Numbered from the stretch's first letter, positions 20,153-31,400 are shown. The stretch is DNA of 64,000 nucleotides from Thelonectria olida (GCA_020736575.1 JAGPYM010000005.1:1364001-1428000); one strand, 5' to 3'. The notes: generated from the sequence alone by a model not told the origin. Numbers and translations: made by a program.

Positions 20153-21544
20153 ATGGTTCTTTATGAGTTTGAGCGCTACTACATCGCGCATGATGCGCTC
20201 ATGGTCTTGACTTTTATTCCTGCCTTCATCATCTTCCTATGCTCTCTCTGCATGGCACGTCGTCGTCGTGATCCTGCCCGAACAGCATTCACATACCTCA
20301 AAATTGCTTTTGGCATATTTACACTGTCAGTACTACCATCCAAGTTTCTTACTATGTGCCCAACAACAGTCTCCAAATCTAACCATTTGCATAGTTTCAT
20401 ATTCCTCGACTTCTGCACTTATGGACTCGCCCTCGCCGCCACACGCCTCGTGTACGACGGCTCGGAATCGTACTATTCAGACGTGGCATCGATAATTCGA
20501 CATTTACGATACGCCTCGGCCGAGACTTCTATAATCTCACGAGTCTTCGACGCCTTCTCCGATATTTTTGTCTTCCTCATGCTCGTCAGCCTCGGAAGTG
20601 GCATCCTTCTTGCTCAGACTGGGAGTCCTAGCAGCTTTGCGAAGCTTCTCAAGTTTATCTCGTTGGGAATCTCGGCCGTCTTGGCCATCCTCATCATTGC
20701 ATATTTCGGTCTACGAACTCATTTCTACAGCGTCATGTACGGAAATGCATCTAGTAGCTATGGCTATCTTGGCAGATCCAATCAGTTCCAGAGTTCCCGA
20801 CAGCTAGACTTCGCTTTTCGGGTTCTCGTCTTCATCCTAGCCCTCGGTGTCGTTGCGCAATCCATCATGGTCAAGGTTCAGACGAAAGGCGAACCGCGCG
20901 TATCCTCGGTAGGACTCAGCCAACTTCACTCCGTCTTTAGTATGCTAATTATTGCACAGCCTTCTCACATCTTCATCGCATGTGCAGGCCTCTGGCTTCT
21001 ACGTACAGTTTACGGAATGGCTTCCATGGCTGCCAGCGTCAACCTCAATAATGTCTATGATGATCCAGAGTACCACAACTATTACGGGATCCTTGATATA
21101 GTTTTCGGCACATGGCCTCTACTCATTCTCCTATCCGTCATTTTCGGTCTCGGCCACAAGAAAGCGAATGGGCTTTGGTCAACTGAGCAGCCATTCATGA
21201 CCCAAGGGGGCAATGCGGTGAGCCCTTGGGGTTTCAATTATGATCCAAATCAGGTTGCGGCTCCAGCAATGGCTCATCAGTCCCAAGCGCCTCCCATGCA
21301 GCAACAAAGCTGGCCACAGTTCCAGCAGCAACAGCCCTACTACCCTCAGCCAGGCCACGACGGAATGACGCCTCAATATGCTCCAGCTCAACAACAGACT
21401 CCGGTCCAGCAACCGTTCAACGCTCATATCCCAGGCTCACAGACCAGGTCACCACCTTCCCATGAGGATACCATGGGCTTCAATTACCAGGCCAACGGGG
21501 CGACTCCTCAAACTACCGCTCAGCCGTACTATGAGAAGTCATGA
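20153..21544 (+). CDS. Multi-span membrane protein with Gln/Pro-rich cytosolic tail
   Basis: The start ATG 20153 follows CAAA. The frame is open throughout (463 residues) but contains two intron-like segments without stops and of length 3n. 20326-20394 (69 bp) has a GTCAGT donor, CTAAC branch point and CATAG acceptor. 20909-20959 (51 bp) has GTAGGA, GCTAAT and CACAG. Splicing both gives 423 residues and rejoins hydrophobic segments smoothly (GIFTL with FIFLDFCTYG; RVSS with PSHIFIACAG). About seven membrane segments are visible, such as ALMVLTFIPAFIIFLCSLCM and LLILLSVIFGLG. The tail from about residue 350 is rich in Gln, Pro and Tyr (QQQSWPQFQQQQPYYPQ). It could be an uncharacterised plasma-membrane protein or receptor. 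It does not carry clear RTA1 or GPCR signature residues. Confidence 0.85.
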   Translation: MVLYEFERYYIAHDALMVLTFIPAFIIFLCSLCMARRRRDPARTAFTYLKIAFGIFTLSVLPSKFLTMCPTTVSKSNHLHSFIFLDFCTYGLALAATRLVYDGSESYYSDVASIIRHLRYASAETSIISRVFDAFSDIFVFLMLVSLGSGILLAQTGSPSSFAKLLKFISLGISAVLAILIIAYFGLRTHFYSVMYGNASSSYGYLGRSNQFQSSRQLDFAFRVLVFILALGVVAQSIMVKVQTKGEPRVSSVGLSQLHSVFSMLIIAQPSHIFIACAGLWLLRTVYGMASMAASVNLNNVYDDPEYHNYYGILDIVFGTWPLLILLSVIFGLGHKKANGLWSTEQPFMTQGGNAVSPWGFNYDPNQVAAPAMAHQSQAPPMQQQSWPQFQQQQPYYPQPGHDGMTPQYAPAQQQTPVQQPFNAHIPGSQTRSPPSHEDTMGFNYQANGATPQTTAQPYYEKS

Positions 21545-21736
21545 AGCGCTAATTGCTGGAGGATATTGATAACTTGATATTGATGATATGTCGAGCGGGT
21601 TGGGAAGTTGGGAAACGACTGGAAATTTACATGATACCATCTCTATTGAACCTTGGGTTGTTCCTGGCCGCATTGGCCGATCTACATGAGTGCTTATCTA
21701 CCGCCTTGAGAATACACATCGGCTAGCATTAATCTT

Positions 21737-22700
21737 TTATTCCACATCATCTGCAAACCCAGCTGGAGCCACAAATGGTCCGGCCTCGCCCATAGTGCCA
21801 TTAACGTATCTGGTCTATTAGCAAACGATATGCAACGAACAAGGGACAAACTCACTTTGTGTGACTCCCTCGAGCAGCAAGCTGGCCCTTGGCGTTAGTA
21901 AATGTCACTGTAGTATAGGCGAGTGTTTTGCCAACTGGATATCTTCCTGTTAGCATGAGCATCTGAAGGGCTTCCTGGGGTACACTAACTCTTGTCGCAA
22001 ATAGCTGTGCCCGTCAACTTGTCTCCCACGCGCCCACCGGGACTGAGATACGTCACTTTATTTGTCAGGAGGAGACAACTCATATCAGGAATAGCGAGAG
22101 GGTGTCGTACCGTTCAGATCAGTTGACACGCCCGTTGCGAAACGACCAGTTGAAGCGACAGCCAAGGATCCGCCAAGGTCAACCATGCTTGCAATGGTGC
22201 CTCCATGGATCATTTTGAGGCGGTTCTACATTTGAATGAAGTTGTTAGAGGATAAGAGCCTCAATTAGTGAGTAGGCGTGTTTGGGTACTAACGGTATGG
22301 TCATTGGCAATGTCAAGTTCAAAGTCGACTCTTCCTTCAGCGGCACTAACAATTCGAAACTGGCAACAAAGTTTAGTGACAGAGCAAATCAGGAGTAGGT
22401 GGGTTGTCATACGTGTTTTCCGAGGAGTCTATGATATGTCAGCCTATCAGTTCGTCTTGAATTCGGATTCCAAGATGTTCAATTGGGAGGCTAGGATGTG
22501 AGGTAGTGAGCAAACTAGCACATACCGTGGCTCCAAACCGGACTCAGCCATGAAAGATCTCGTCACCTAAATGGATTCACCACAGTCAGTCGGGACTCAA
22601 CAACTACGCCGTGACAGATACTAGAAGCATTGCCGGATATGAGCTAGACAGATAGACGAACTGCTTTGACGAATTGCGTGGGGTTGAGCTTCTTAGCCAT
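21737..22700 (-). CDS. Hotdog-fold acyl-CoA thioesterase (4HBT/THEM2-like), eight exons
   Basis: Minus-strand exons are 22700-22662, 22566-22526, 22428-22413, 22359-22294, 22225-22111, 22055-21990, 21934-21856 and 21809-21737, 495 nt in total and 164 residues. All seven introns are 46-97 bp with GT...AG ends and join in phase; the first donor (GTTCGT) is weak. Exon 3 is only 16 nt, coding LLGKH. The protein shows the hotdog thioesterase core: RIVSAAEGRVDFELDI, the catalytic-loop HGGTIASMVDLGGSLAVAS, TDLNVTYLSPGGRVGDK and AYTTVTFTNAKGQLAARGSH. This matches the PaaI/THEM2 type, which hydrolyses acyl-CoA esters in mitochondria or peroxisomes. It shares a 546-bp divergent promoter region with the TFIIH gene. 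Simple ORF scans miss it because no exon exceeds 115 nt. Confidence 0.88.
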
Positions 22701-23246
22701 GGTCGATAATTGGTTGTACTTTTCCGAGTTTCTTGGAGGTTTTTATCAAGGATGTCACAAGAGAGCCGTGTTTCCTCTGACTCGGCAACCTACGATGCGA
22801 GGGCTTGGTATTTATGTGCTCCGCTCTTGGAGATCTTGGGGGTTCTTTGGGTGCGATATCCGGGGAAGCACGGAATATTAGCGCGGCCGGCCAGGTCTCC
22901 TTGCCGCGGAAGGTGCGACCCAACCGCGTCCAGGCAAAACGTGAGCAGAAACGACTGACGTAATTACCCGAACCTTTTCCGAATCAACCAAAGCTTTGAG
23001 CATCATGAGGCAGCAATAATTTCTTTCAGAACATCCAGCAATCAACCTCGCAGTAGACTTAACCACATCACGTTGACTTTTCTTTCTTGCCGCATACAGA
23101 CCTTTCCATACCGAAATATTGCGCTGCCCTCCGTTTTATTCTCCGCTGGCCGGATCCCCCCTCGCTCACGTCGTCCTCTATCATGGGATAGCTCTCATCG
23201 AATTCACTGACTGACACTTTGCGCCGCGCCGCCCCCGTTGCCCAGC
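22701..23246. promoter_or_regulatory. Divergent promoter region, thioesterase / Tfb2
   Basis: 546 bp between the thioesterase start (22700, minus) and the Tfb2 start (23247, plus). C/T-rich runs on the plus strand before 23247 (CCCCCTCGCTCACGTCGTCC) fit a Tfb2 transcription start. No defined factor site was recognised. Confidence 0.4.
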
Positions 23247-24871
23247 ATGTCAGTCAGTCCAACACCCTCGCTCCAGCTCGCCGAGTACCTCGAGAAGCTT
23301 CCAGGTGCCACTCTCAGGAAGCTGTACTTGCAGCCCTCCACAGCCTTTGCCATCTTCCGCCGCATGCTCCCTCATCTGGGTATGTTCGATCCGTGACTCG
23401 AGCCCCCGTGATTGCCCTCACAGAGCGTCCACGGCTAACCCGCTTGGATTTTTTCTAGCGAAAACTATTGTTATGAGAATTCTCTTCGTTCCCGATGCCA
23501 TCCTGCTCTCTGATCTCGACGACTGGGTCAAGCCCAGTGCTAAACGGTACGACTCTGTCTCGTAGAGTCGTTCACGCAGTCCCCACCAGTCTGACCTCAA
23601 AACATAGGCAAAAGGACAAGGCCCTATCTATTCTTCGCACGCTCTGGATCGTCCATATCACGCCTCCCACGAAGGATAAACCCCAAATGGTGACACTCAC
23701 GGCCAACTTTAGGAAATCCCTGCGTCTCGCTCTCTCAGGTGGCGGTGATCATAACTCGTTCGGCGTGCCCTCGACTCTCCAAATCCCCCCCGAGATCGAC
23801 ATACCCTTTCTCGATCGATACGCTCGGAAGAAATGGGAGGATATTCTTCACTTCGTCGTAGCCAGCGTTGGTTTCAAGAGTGGCGGCGACGTTTCCGGAC
23901 CAAATAAGAGCGTGAAGGAACTTCTCGTCGCAGGACGCCTGGTCCACTATGTCCCAGGCGGCGGTCTTCGTATTACAAAAGCTGGGTTCACCTTCTTGCT
24001 GCAAGAGGCCAATGCGCAAGTGTGGACGTTGTTACTGCTTTGGCTTGAGGCTATGAACACCAACAAGGCGGCTGGACTCGAGGCTACTGATATGCTGTCA
24101 TTCCTCTTCGTCTTGGCGAGCATGGAGCTTGGTCGCGCATACGACACCAATGCATTGACGGAAGCGCGTAAGAATATGTTGCCGTCACTCGTTGACTTTG
24201 GTCTCATCTATATCCCCAACCATAAACGATCCATGTTCTTCCCCACACGTCTGGCAACCACTTTGACCAGCGCGGGCAATGCTCTTCGCAGCATTAGCGA
24301 TGGTGTCGCAGCTGCCACAGCCGCCGCATTCGGCCAAGGGCAAAACAAGGGCGGTCCCGCCAGCACTCAACCCGCAGAGCAGAAGGGAAGCATCATCATT
24401 GAAACAAACTACCGTATCTACGCCTACACGCAATCCACCCTACAAATCGCCGTCATCGCACTCTTCGCAAAACTTCAAATGCGCTTCCCCGACATGGTAG
24501 CAGGCCGCGTTTCTCGTCAATCCATTCGTCAGGCTATCAACTACGGCATCACGGCCGACCAGATCATCTCATACCTCGCCGCTCACGCTCACGACCAGAT
24601 GCACCGCACCGCCGCGCTCAACGACAAACCCATCCTCCCGCCGACTGTTGTCGACCAGATCCGACTCTGGCAGCTGGAAAACGAGCGCATGAAGACGACG
24701 GGTGGCTTCCTGTTCAAGGACTTTGACGACCACAAAGAGTACATGGCCGTGGCAGGCTTTGCTGAAGAGGTGGGTGTCTTGGCCTGGCGCAACGACGTCA
24801 AGGGCATGTTCTTTGCCAGCAAACATGAGCAGATTCGCGATTATCTCAGGATTCGCAAGAGGGTCGAATAG
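23247..24871 (+). CDS. TFB2: TFIIH subunit Tfb2 (p52)
   Basis: CDS join(23247..23379, 23459..23546, 23608..24871), 494 residues. The introns have GTATGT/TAG and GTACGA/TAG ends. The N-terminus SLQLAEYLEKLPGATLRKLY followed by STAFAIFRRMLPHLAK matches the family start. Further hallmarks are LSDLDDWVKP, LWIVHITPPT, and a C-terminal region with QIISYLAAHAHDQM, PPTVVDQIRLWQLENER and DFDDHKEYMAVAGFAEEVGV. Tfb2 is a core TFIIH component that binds and stimulates the XPB/Ssl2 helicase in transcription initiation and nucleotide excision repair, in the nucleus. The length is normal for fungi. It is transcribed divergently from the thioesterase and convergently with the next gene. Confidence 0.95.
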
Positions 24872-25136
24872 GATACATGGCAAAATTCTAAAACCAAAAA
24901 GGCAAGATGTGATTTCAAAAAGGCAAGCTGTTATTTGGGAGTAGAAAACAGGTCTTATATACCACTGTCAAACTGCGAAAGACAGCAGATTGGATTCTAA
25001 TGAACAGCCATGATCAGAGACGGCGTTATAATACAATGCATTTCTAAACACCATTCTCCCTCTCCCTGTGACGCCAAAAACAAACCAGGCATTACTCAAA
25101 CATGCTGTTAACAGGCAGGTTGTGTCATCTCATCTC

Positions 25137-26474
25137 TCAATAAATGCTGAGCCTTTTGGCAGTGCTTCGGACAACGTTTCCGGTCTTTCCACCGCGAGCT
25201 GCAGATGGCTGGCGGACAGGAGTAAGGCTTCGTCTCTCGCTTCTTCTCAGCCCTCCTCCAAAGATTCGATTGATCAAGCCTTTCTCTTGCATACATCCCC
25301 CTTCTGGTAAGAGGGTAGGCCGTCTATGGCGGCGTGCATAGGATTGCTGCCAGTTGCGCAGGGAGCTTTGGGCTTCGGGTGTGGTGCAACATGTCTCAAG
25401 GTGGGCGAATATTCGAAGGCATTGAGCGTCCTCGTCCGCTCCAGGCCGAGGGCCGGGAGCAGAAGAAGTGATGGTGGTGAGGGCCGACGTGGTAGTAGAG
25501 AAAGAAAGATGAGTTGGCCGAAGACTCGCCCCGCGGCGATCAGAGGCCAAGGTTCGCTTCTGGGTGGACTGGCCCTTGGATGCGACAGACGATGGTGTCA
25601 AGCCCTACTTGAGACTCTCGGCTAAGAAGCGATCGTGAAGCGACATGAAACGACCAGACCAATATGCCGATGATTGTGCTGTGTTTATTTGCCCAGGCAA
25701 CATGGGCGAGGGGTCGTCTTCGGGGGTAGTTGGCCTACTGGGATGGGGCAGCGATGTCAAAGATTGCCGTGGAAGGCGAAGACGGGAGGAGCTGGCACCA
25801 AGCAAAGTGCTACTAGATGAAGACCGCGAAGTCTTTCGCGATGAACCACCGAACAGACGCGAGCTTCCAGTTCGAGAGGCCAGAGTCGGGCGTGAGATGG
25901 ACGTTTTGAGCTCAGTGAGGACGCTCATAGTTCTCGACTTTGGGAGCTGACTCTTGGGAAGAGTTGGCTGCTGATGTGGTGGAGGAGACGCTCCACTATC
26001 AGCAGGAGGGATGTTTTCGTTTTGAGCGTGGTCTTGTGGTATCTTGTCGAGACTGGGAATGATGTTGAAAGTTGAGCTTGCAGTCAAAGCTACTTTTCTT
26101 CCTTGGGTCAAAGGCGTGTTCTTGGTTGGGAGCCTTGATTTTAGGGACTGAGATAACGTGGTAGCGTTGAAGTCGGACTTTGCAACAGTTGGACAACTGG
26201 AAAGGGGTTGATTGCCTTGTTTGTTGAAACTAGCCGAGATACGTCTCGTTGTCTTCTTTGCATCAGCCGCCTCTTCGTCAGGCAAAAACTCACTGGGACT
26301 GCAATCCTTGATGCCGGGGACTATGGTTAAGTTCTCGCTGCGAACTACGTCTGGACCTCGAGAGTTTTTGACGGGACCAATGGGCTCCGAGATTCTCGGT
26401 CGCTTGCGCTTCGATCGACCCAACAACTGGGCGGGCGTGGGCAATCTCGTCACGGCCCCATTGATGGTGTCCAT
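25137..26474 (-). CDS. Ser/Pro-rich disordered protein; frame interrupted by one in-frame TAG
   Basis: The ATG at 26474 opens a 289-codon frame ending at TAG 25607-25605. The same frame continues at once for another 155 codons to 25137. The first part starts MDTINGAVTRLPTPAQLLGR, has a basic motif KRKRPRI (possible nuclear signal), is Ser/Thr/Pro-rich and ends AYWSGRFMSLHDRFLAES. The second contains DEDAQCLRIFAHLETCC, SLRNWQQSYARRHRRP and LLPEGGCMQEKGLINRIFGG. In fungal proteins of this kind, 'WSGRF...L.DRF' is followed by '..FAHLE...' in one polypeptide, so both halves belong to one gene. A GTAGGG donor overlaps the TAG, but the nearby CAG acceptors are out of phase. It may be an atypical intron, a nonsense allele or an assembly error. 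The function is unknown. Confidence 0.7.
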
Positions 26475-26494
26475 GGTGTATTGGCAGTGATAGA

Positions 26495-26884
26495 CTATGG
26501 GCCTTCGACAAAGGATTCGAACTCGAGGAGGTCCAAGGTTGGTCGTGATCCAATTCGCAACGAGGGAATAAGAAAAGTAACAACAACGTCCCTGATCACG
26601 ACTACAAAAAGGATAGAAAAGGCAAGGAGGGCGAGAATAGTGCTGAGGATGGTAATGAGGTGATCTGCGAGGTATTTGCAGATGAAAGGGGAACAGCCGA
26701 AGAAGAGGAGTTCGACGATTCGGTCGTGATGAGCGACAGCAAAGAGAATGGGCGTAAGAATTTCCCTGGCCAGAACAAAGATGATTTCATCAATCAAGTC
26801 GCCAGCAGAATCGGTGGGCGTGACAATGTCGACAACCAGATCAGGGGTGATGTTGGCAACAATGTCAAGGTAGAATGCAGCCAT
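26495..26884 (-). CDS. Small membrane protein, 129 residues, 20 bp upstream of next gene
   Basis: ATG 26884 to stop 26495. The codon pattern favours C/T at third positions, supporting real coding. The first half is acidic and helical (MAAFYLDIVANITPDLVV, TDSAGDLIDEIIFVLARE). A central segment is cysteine- and aromatic-containing (ELLFFGCSPFICKYLADH), and a strong membrane span follows (ITILSTILALLAFSILFVVV). The tail is LLEFESFVEGP. No family was recognised. The next gene on the same strand starts only 20 bp after its stop and in a different frame, which is unusual for a eukaryote. A shared transcript, or an unseen intron joining the two, should be considered. Confidence 0.6.
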   Translation of the reverse strand: MAAFYLDIVANITPDLVVDIVTPTDSAGDLIDEIIFVLAREILTPILFAVAHHDRIVELLFFGCSPFICKYLADHLITILSTILALLAFSILFVVVIRDVVVTFLIPSLRIGSRPTLDLLEFESFVEGP

Positions 26885-27348
26885 TGACTAAAGAGTTTGC
26901 ATCGTCAACACGTTTTGTTGGTGACAGGCCCAAGGATTGCAGAGAGCAAGTCTTTGGAATAAAGCAAAGAGGAAGAAGTTGAAATGTCATGGGACAACAA
27001 TAAAGTGTTCGACGCGTGGGATGGGATGGTGCCTGGTCGTGTTTTGTTTTGTTTTGTTTATGGCAGAGGCCCGTCTGGCAGTTGGCCGACAGCAGAATAT
27101 TTTACAGGGCGACAGCGGGCGGACAAGACGAGATGGGACGAAAAGGGAAGGGAGGAGCCATCCATAGATGCCAGTGGAAAATATTCGATTGGTGCATGCA
27201 GGCTCATCACTCTTCCCAGTCTTGCTCCATGCAGGTACCCTTCCATTAGGTACGTACGTTGAGAAACATGTGACTCTAATTCTTCTTCTGAGGTATTCCA
27301 TCTCTATGTACCTGGCCATTGCTCGTCCATTCATTCATTCGGCACTAT
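26885..27348. other. Intergenic, 464 bp
   Basis: Separates the 129-residue protein's start from the 3' end of the TANGO2 homologue, both on the minus strand. It holds a T/G-rich run (GTTTTGTTTTGTTTTG near 27040) and a GTACGTACG palindrome near 27250. No coding segment was seen. Confidence 0.4.
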
Positions 27349-28437
27349 CTATCGTCCTCGATGACCATTCACAGCCACTCCATTCGTAGCACTGTCGTCC
27401 CAACCGTCTATCTTGAACCGAAACTCCAAGTCGCCCTGGCCTCGCGGCACCTCGTTTCCGTTCCCGTCGAAAAGCGCTCGTTCTACCATGGTGACATTCC
27501 CTTCCCAGTCTACCATAATAACCGTCTGTCTCTGCGTCCCGTACATGCCCGTCTCGAAGCCCATCATCGGGCTGGGCGAAGGATCCGGTCGTCCCTCGAT
27601 AGCCAGCGCCTCGGCCGCCGCCTGGTCATCCGTCGCCCACACGTCGTGTCCTTTGGCTCGGGCCTCCTTCATTTCTTTGCGGTGCACATCGTCGCCGATT
27701 GGAGGGATGAAGATGCTGTCCTTCAGCTGGCTGATGTAGTCGACGAGGCTAGTGTTTCCGTCGTTAACGGGGAGCGTATCCTGGTCGAGGACGGAAAAGA
27801 GTCGGGCGACGAGGCCTTCTTGGCTCGAATTCTCGGCAACTGATTCATCGATGGCCTTCTTGAGAAGTTCCTTTCCCATTTTGATCTTGGGCCATTCATC
27901 TGCCTCCCCGCTGCCTGACGCGTCGAATGCTGCGTTGCTCAGGCCCCAGATCTCGCCACGCTCTTTGCCAACAACAGGAACATCGGCAACGTCGCCGCAA
28001 CGATTGCTGACGATTGCAATGCCCTCGGTGTTCTTCCTCAGCTTGCCGCAAACCATGGAGAAGCCGCCAACGCCCTTGACGCCGCCGTCTTTCACGAGTT
28101 GATGCACACCATCCATAAGGCCGCTATCGGGCAGTCCTCCCAACCAGGCCGTCACCATGCCACCGCGGCTCTTGACGCCATGAATCGGATGTTTCGTGTC
28201 GTCGAGATTGATCTCTCGGTAGTTTGTGAGAACCGCCAAAAGCCCATCCTTGGTCAGACCGAGCCATGAGCCCTTCTCTGCTCGCTGGAGATCCCTTGAT
28301 GACAGCACCTCGCGGCCCGAGGTTCCATGGGTCCACCAGTGAGGCCGTGAGGTTGGCCGCAGGATGTACTCGTCGCGGTTATCGATGACTATTAGTGCAT
28401 AGTCGGGGTGAGCTGTTGTGAATAGGACGATGCACAT
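27349..28437 (-). CDS. TANGO2 / NRDE-family protein
   Basis: An intronless 362-residue ORF from ATG 28437. It begins MCIVLFTTAHPDYALIVIDN with the invariant second-position Cys and the family-naming NRDE motif (NRDEYILRPT). Later come RDLQRAEKGSWLGLTKDG, VLTNYRE, SRGGMVTAWL and, near the end, YGTQRQTVIMVDWEGNVTMV. Family members are cytosolic, Golgi- or mitochondria-associated; proposed roles are in secretory organisation and in haem or lipid handling, and the N-terminal Cys resembles Ntn-hydrolases. The length is somewhat above that of animal TANGO2 (about 276), owing to insertions in the middle, as usual in fungi. Confidence 0.92.
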   Translation of the reverse strand: MCIVLFTTAHPDYALIVIDNRDEYILRPTSRPHWWTHGTSGREVLSSRDLQRAEKGSWLGLTKDGLLAVLTNYREINLDDTKHPIHGVKSRGGMVTAWLGGLPDSGLMDGVHQLVKDGGVKGVGGFSMVCGKLRKNTEGIAIVSNRCGDVADVPVVGKERGEIWGLSNAAFDASGSGEADEWPKIKMGKELLKKAIDESVAENSSQEGLVARLFSVLDQDTLPVNDGNTSLVDYISQLKDSIFIPPIGDDVHRKEMKEARAKGHDVWATDDQAAAEALAIEGRPDPSPSPMMGFETGMYGTQRQTVIMVDWEGNVTMVERALFDGNGNEVPRGQGDLEFRFKIDGWDDSATNGVAVNGHRGR

Positions 28438-31400
28438 GTTTTTTGGTCGTTTTTTGTTTATGTTTGGCTGTTGTTCTTGTTCTTGGAAAGTTGAAGTTGT
28501 CAGGCGGTGATGGAGACAGTTGATGTTTGCTGTGGGGGTTCTGGCCTGGTTTTAAGCTTAACAATCCACGGCAAGAGACGCTGACTTGTTTGTACGACCC
28601 CACGAGCCAAGAGCCAAGGCGCAATCGGACAATGGACATATCAAAGCTAAACAGGCCACAGTCTTCGAGTCGACCCACGAAGCGCGAGATATACACACAA
28701 AACGTCACCTTGACCACCGTCTGCGAGTAACAGCTGCGGCAGCGGGGCCTCGGCACCGCCTTGAGCACCCCTACCGAGTATTTCCATGATCTGATGATGG
28801 GGGCCAGGGACTGAGAGTTCTAGAGGGACCCGGCCACGCCCGGCTCCCACGCTCCGGCTTTTGTCATGGGGCGCGGGGAAGAGGAAACATGATACATCGA
28901 CAAGCGGGACAAGGGTACGAGATCCCGCCACTATGGTGAGCCTTTCGGGGAAGCCCACGCTGGGACCGCTCAGATTCCCATAACTATCATGTGTCCGTGT
29001 CAGCTCTTGTTCGATTTCTAGAACGTGCACCAACGTTATATCTCCGCTAAAGAGATCGATTCAGTGAATATGTACTATGCGACACACCACAACAACAGCC
29101 CATCGAGCACGAATACCGAAATTCGCACAAATAATAGTAACGCAAAGATGCATGATCGGCAAGCAACACGACCATGTCAGCACCACCATCGGACCGAGTT
29201 CCGAATAGTTAGCCAAGACCGAGGATCCGGCGGGGTGGAAATGACCGTCTTGTCCATGTGCTCCCCTATCACAGGAGTCTTACAGCATGTTGATCGGAAG
29301 GAATGGATAACCCAAGACCCTATCTAGTCGACACGGTTCTATCTTCCTGGGGACATGTAATCAATTTATGCGTCGATGACCTGCAAACAGATGCCTCGGT
29401 GCGCCCACCGAGGGTATGCTTGGTCAGCATTACCTCCCAGACAGAGTGTCGACCAAACTCAACCAAACTGACCAGCCGATGGCAGTATTGAGAAGATTTT
29501 ACACATCATATAGCGAAACTTAAGCCCAATCAGATTTAAAGAGACGAGACTGAGAGACTAAACATCAAAATATCCTTATGATGGTTCAAAGCTTTGCACG
29601 TGTCGTCTCACATAAGAGAGTAGAACTTATACAGAATTGTTCGAGAGCTGATCATAGACGAGTGCGATAGACTGATTTTACTATAGATTTCTTCGGTTAT
29701 ACCTTATGTCTACGAATACACCATAACTCTGTTCCTTCTCAGAGAAATTGCATGTTGGCATATTGTACGTGGGTGGTCCGTTTGAGGGTTCTCCAATGGT
29801 CTGGGGACTACCCTACACAAGAACGCGACATCACCAAAACGGCACAATTCGCGCTAATTCAAGCCACTGGTCATAAAAGGTCGGATTTCCAGGTGATTAA
29901 ATTTTATAGCGAGACCCCCAAAAACAATAGCTTTTGAAGCCTGTTGTTATGGCAAGTCATAACAGTCGAGCAGCGAAGTTGATGGATATGTCGATGTCAG
30001 CGGGGATGGTAACTGAATTGATGAGACACGTGATGAACAGCCGGACCTCATCACTCGGAAACTATGATGATATGCGAATATAAATTGCCAGTATTAAACT
30101 CATTGCCAAATGCGAATCATCTACTCGGACATGGTGCAGTTGTCTGTGACAGTGTTGACAGTCTGAGGTCGCCAGGCCAACCGTCACCGCCGAATTGGAG
30201 ACGCCAATAGCGCAACTACAACTCAAGAATAAATACCGTACGGAGTGTTCCTAGCCTCCGGTATAGGCTATGGGATGAAGCCCTACGCGGAGTGTTGATT
30301 ACCCGAACGTGTCCGAGGTAATGGCCACCCGAGAATCCAAGGAAGCACGCAGACGTCAAGGACGACAGCCAAAGGCCTTTTATGTCAGGCACCCGGGGAT
30401 TCACAGATTGAGAACGTCTGCCCGATATTCCAGGCTCTTCTACAATCAGCTACCATGGCCTGCTTTCGCCATCATCCCCCGAGCCGGGTCCGAAGCCACA
30501 GCAGATGAGCTGCTCTTGGCTGCCTCTCTCTTCCCCTCTTACCACGTCCTTCAGAGCCCAGTGCGACATGTTTTTTCGTTCGCGAAAGATACATCCCATC
30601 CTCGATGCTCTTCACGTCGAGACCTGCGCGAAGGGCGTGCCGATATCCCACTCCCTTCCTGGCATTGCCTTTCAGCCCCCGGAAGACGCATCCGGACACC
30701 CTGAAGGCAAACTCCCTCTCACATGGGCACCACCCACCTACGTAGTGCAACACTCATCCGTAAGCAGAATGACTCCTCCGCGATAATTGTCCTCCGTGGT
30801 AAGTGAGGCTGATCTTGGGGATTGGTTCCCCGCATATGACCCGGAGACATATTCCAAGGGCTTGGTTCTCAGCCAGCATGTGAATGGGAATCTCGCAGGG
30901 TTTTTGTCCAATCTCGTTCGTGTCTGCTCCTCGAGCGCGTTTTATGGCGGAGTGATTCGTTCTCGACCGTGCTCGCGTCTGTTGCTGCCTACCTCAGCCC
31001 CTCTAGTCCCCGTCGTGCACCAGCCATTCGCCCCACGACAAGGCTCTCCACCACTTCCGAAGGACTCGCGTGTGTTATCGTCATCTTTTGTCGTCGAGGA
31101 TGATGTCAAGGTTGCTGTCGTAAAGGCGTGCCTGCCTGGGATGAGACTCGCTGTACGGACTCTGTCGAGGCAGTGGTGGTGGCGATGCGATGTCGCGGAC
31201 GAATGGTGGTTTCACGCTGAGACGGCTGAAAGAGGTGACTCACTCCGGGAAATGAAACAGGGAGCTATTCAGATCAGATGTTAGCAAAAGGAGTCAGTGT
31301 CTTGGAGCCTCAGGTCACCTGTTGGAGGCGATATTGCGTCAGTTCGAGTCCAACATCCAATCTAAATTGCGGAGGCGATATTGGAAAAGGGGGAGCAGAG

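Noticed and set aside
30787..31284. 165-codon plus-strand ORF
   Set aside because: Starts at TTG, has no ATG nearby and no conserved motif.
31290..31365. Possible tRNA suggested by a GTTCGAGTCC B-box-like string
   Set aside because: No matching acceptor stem, anticodon arm or A box could be drawn around it.
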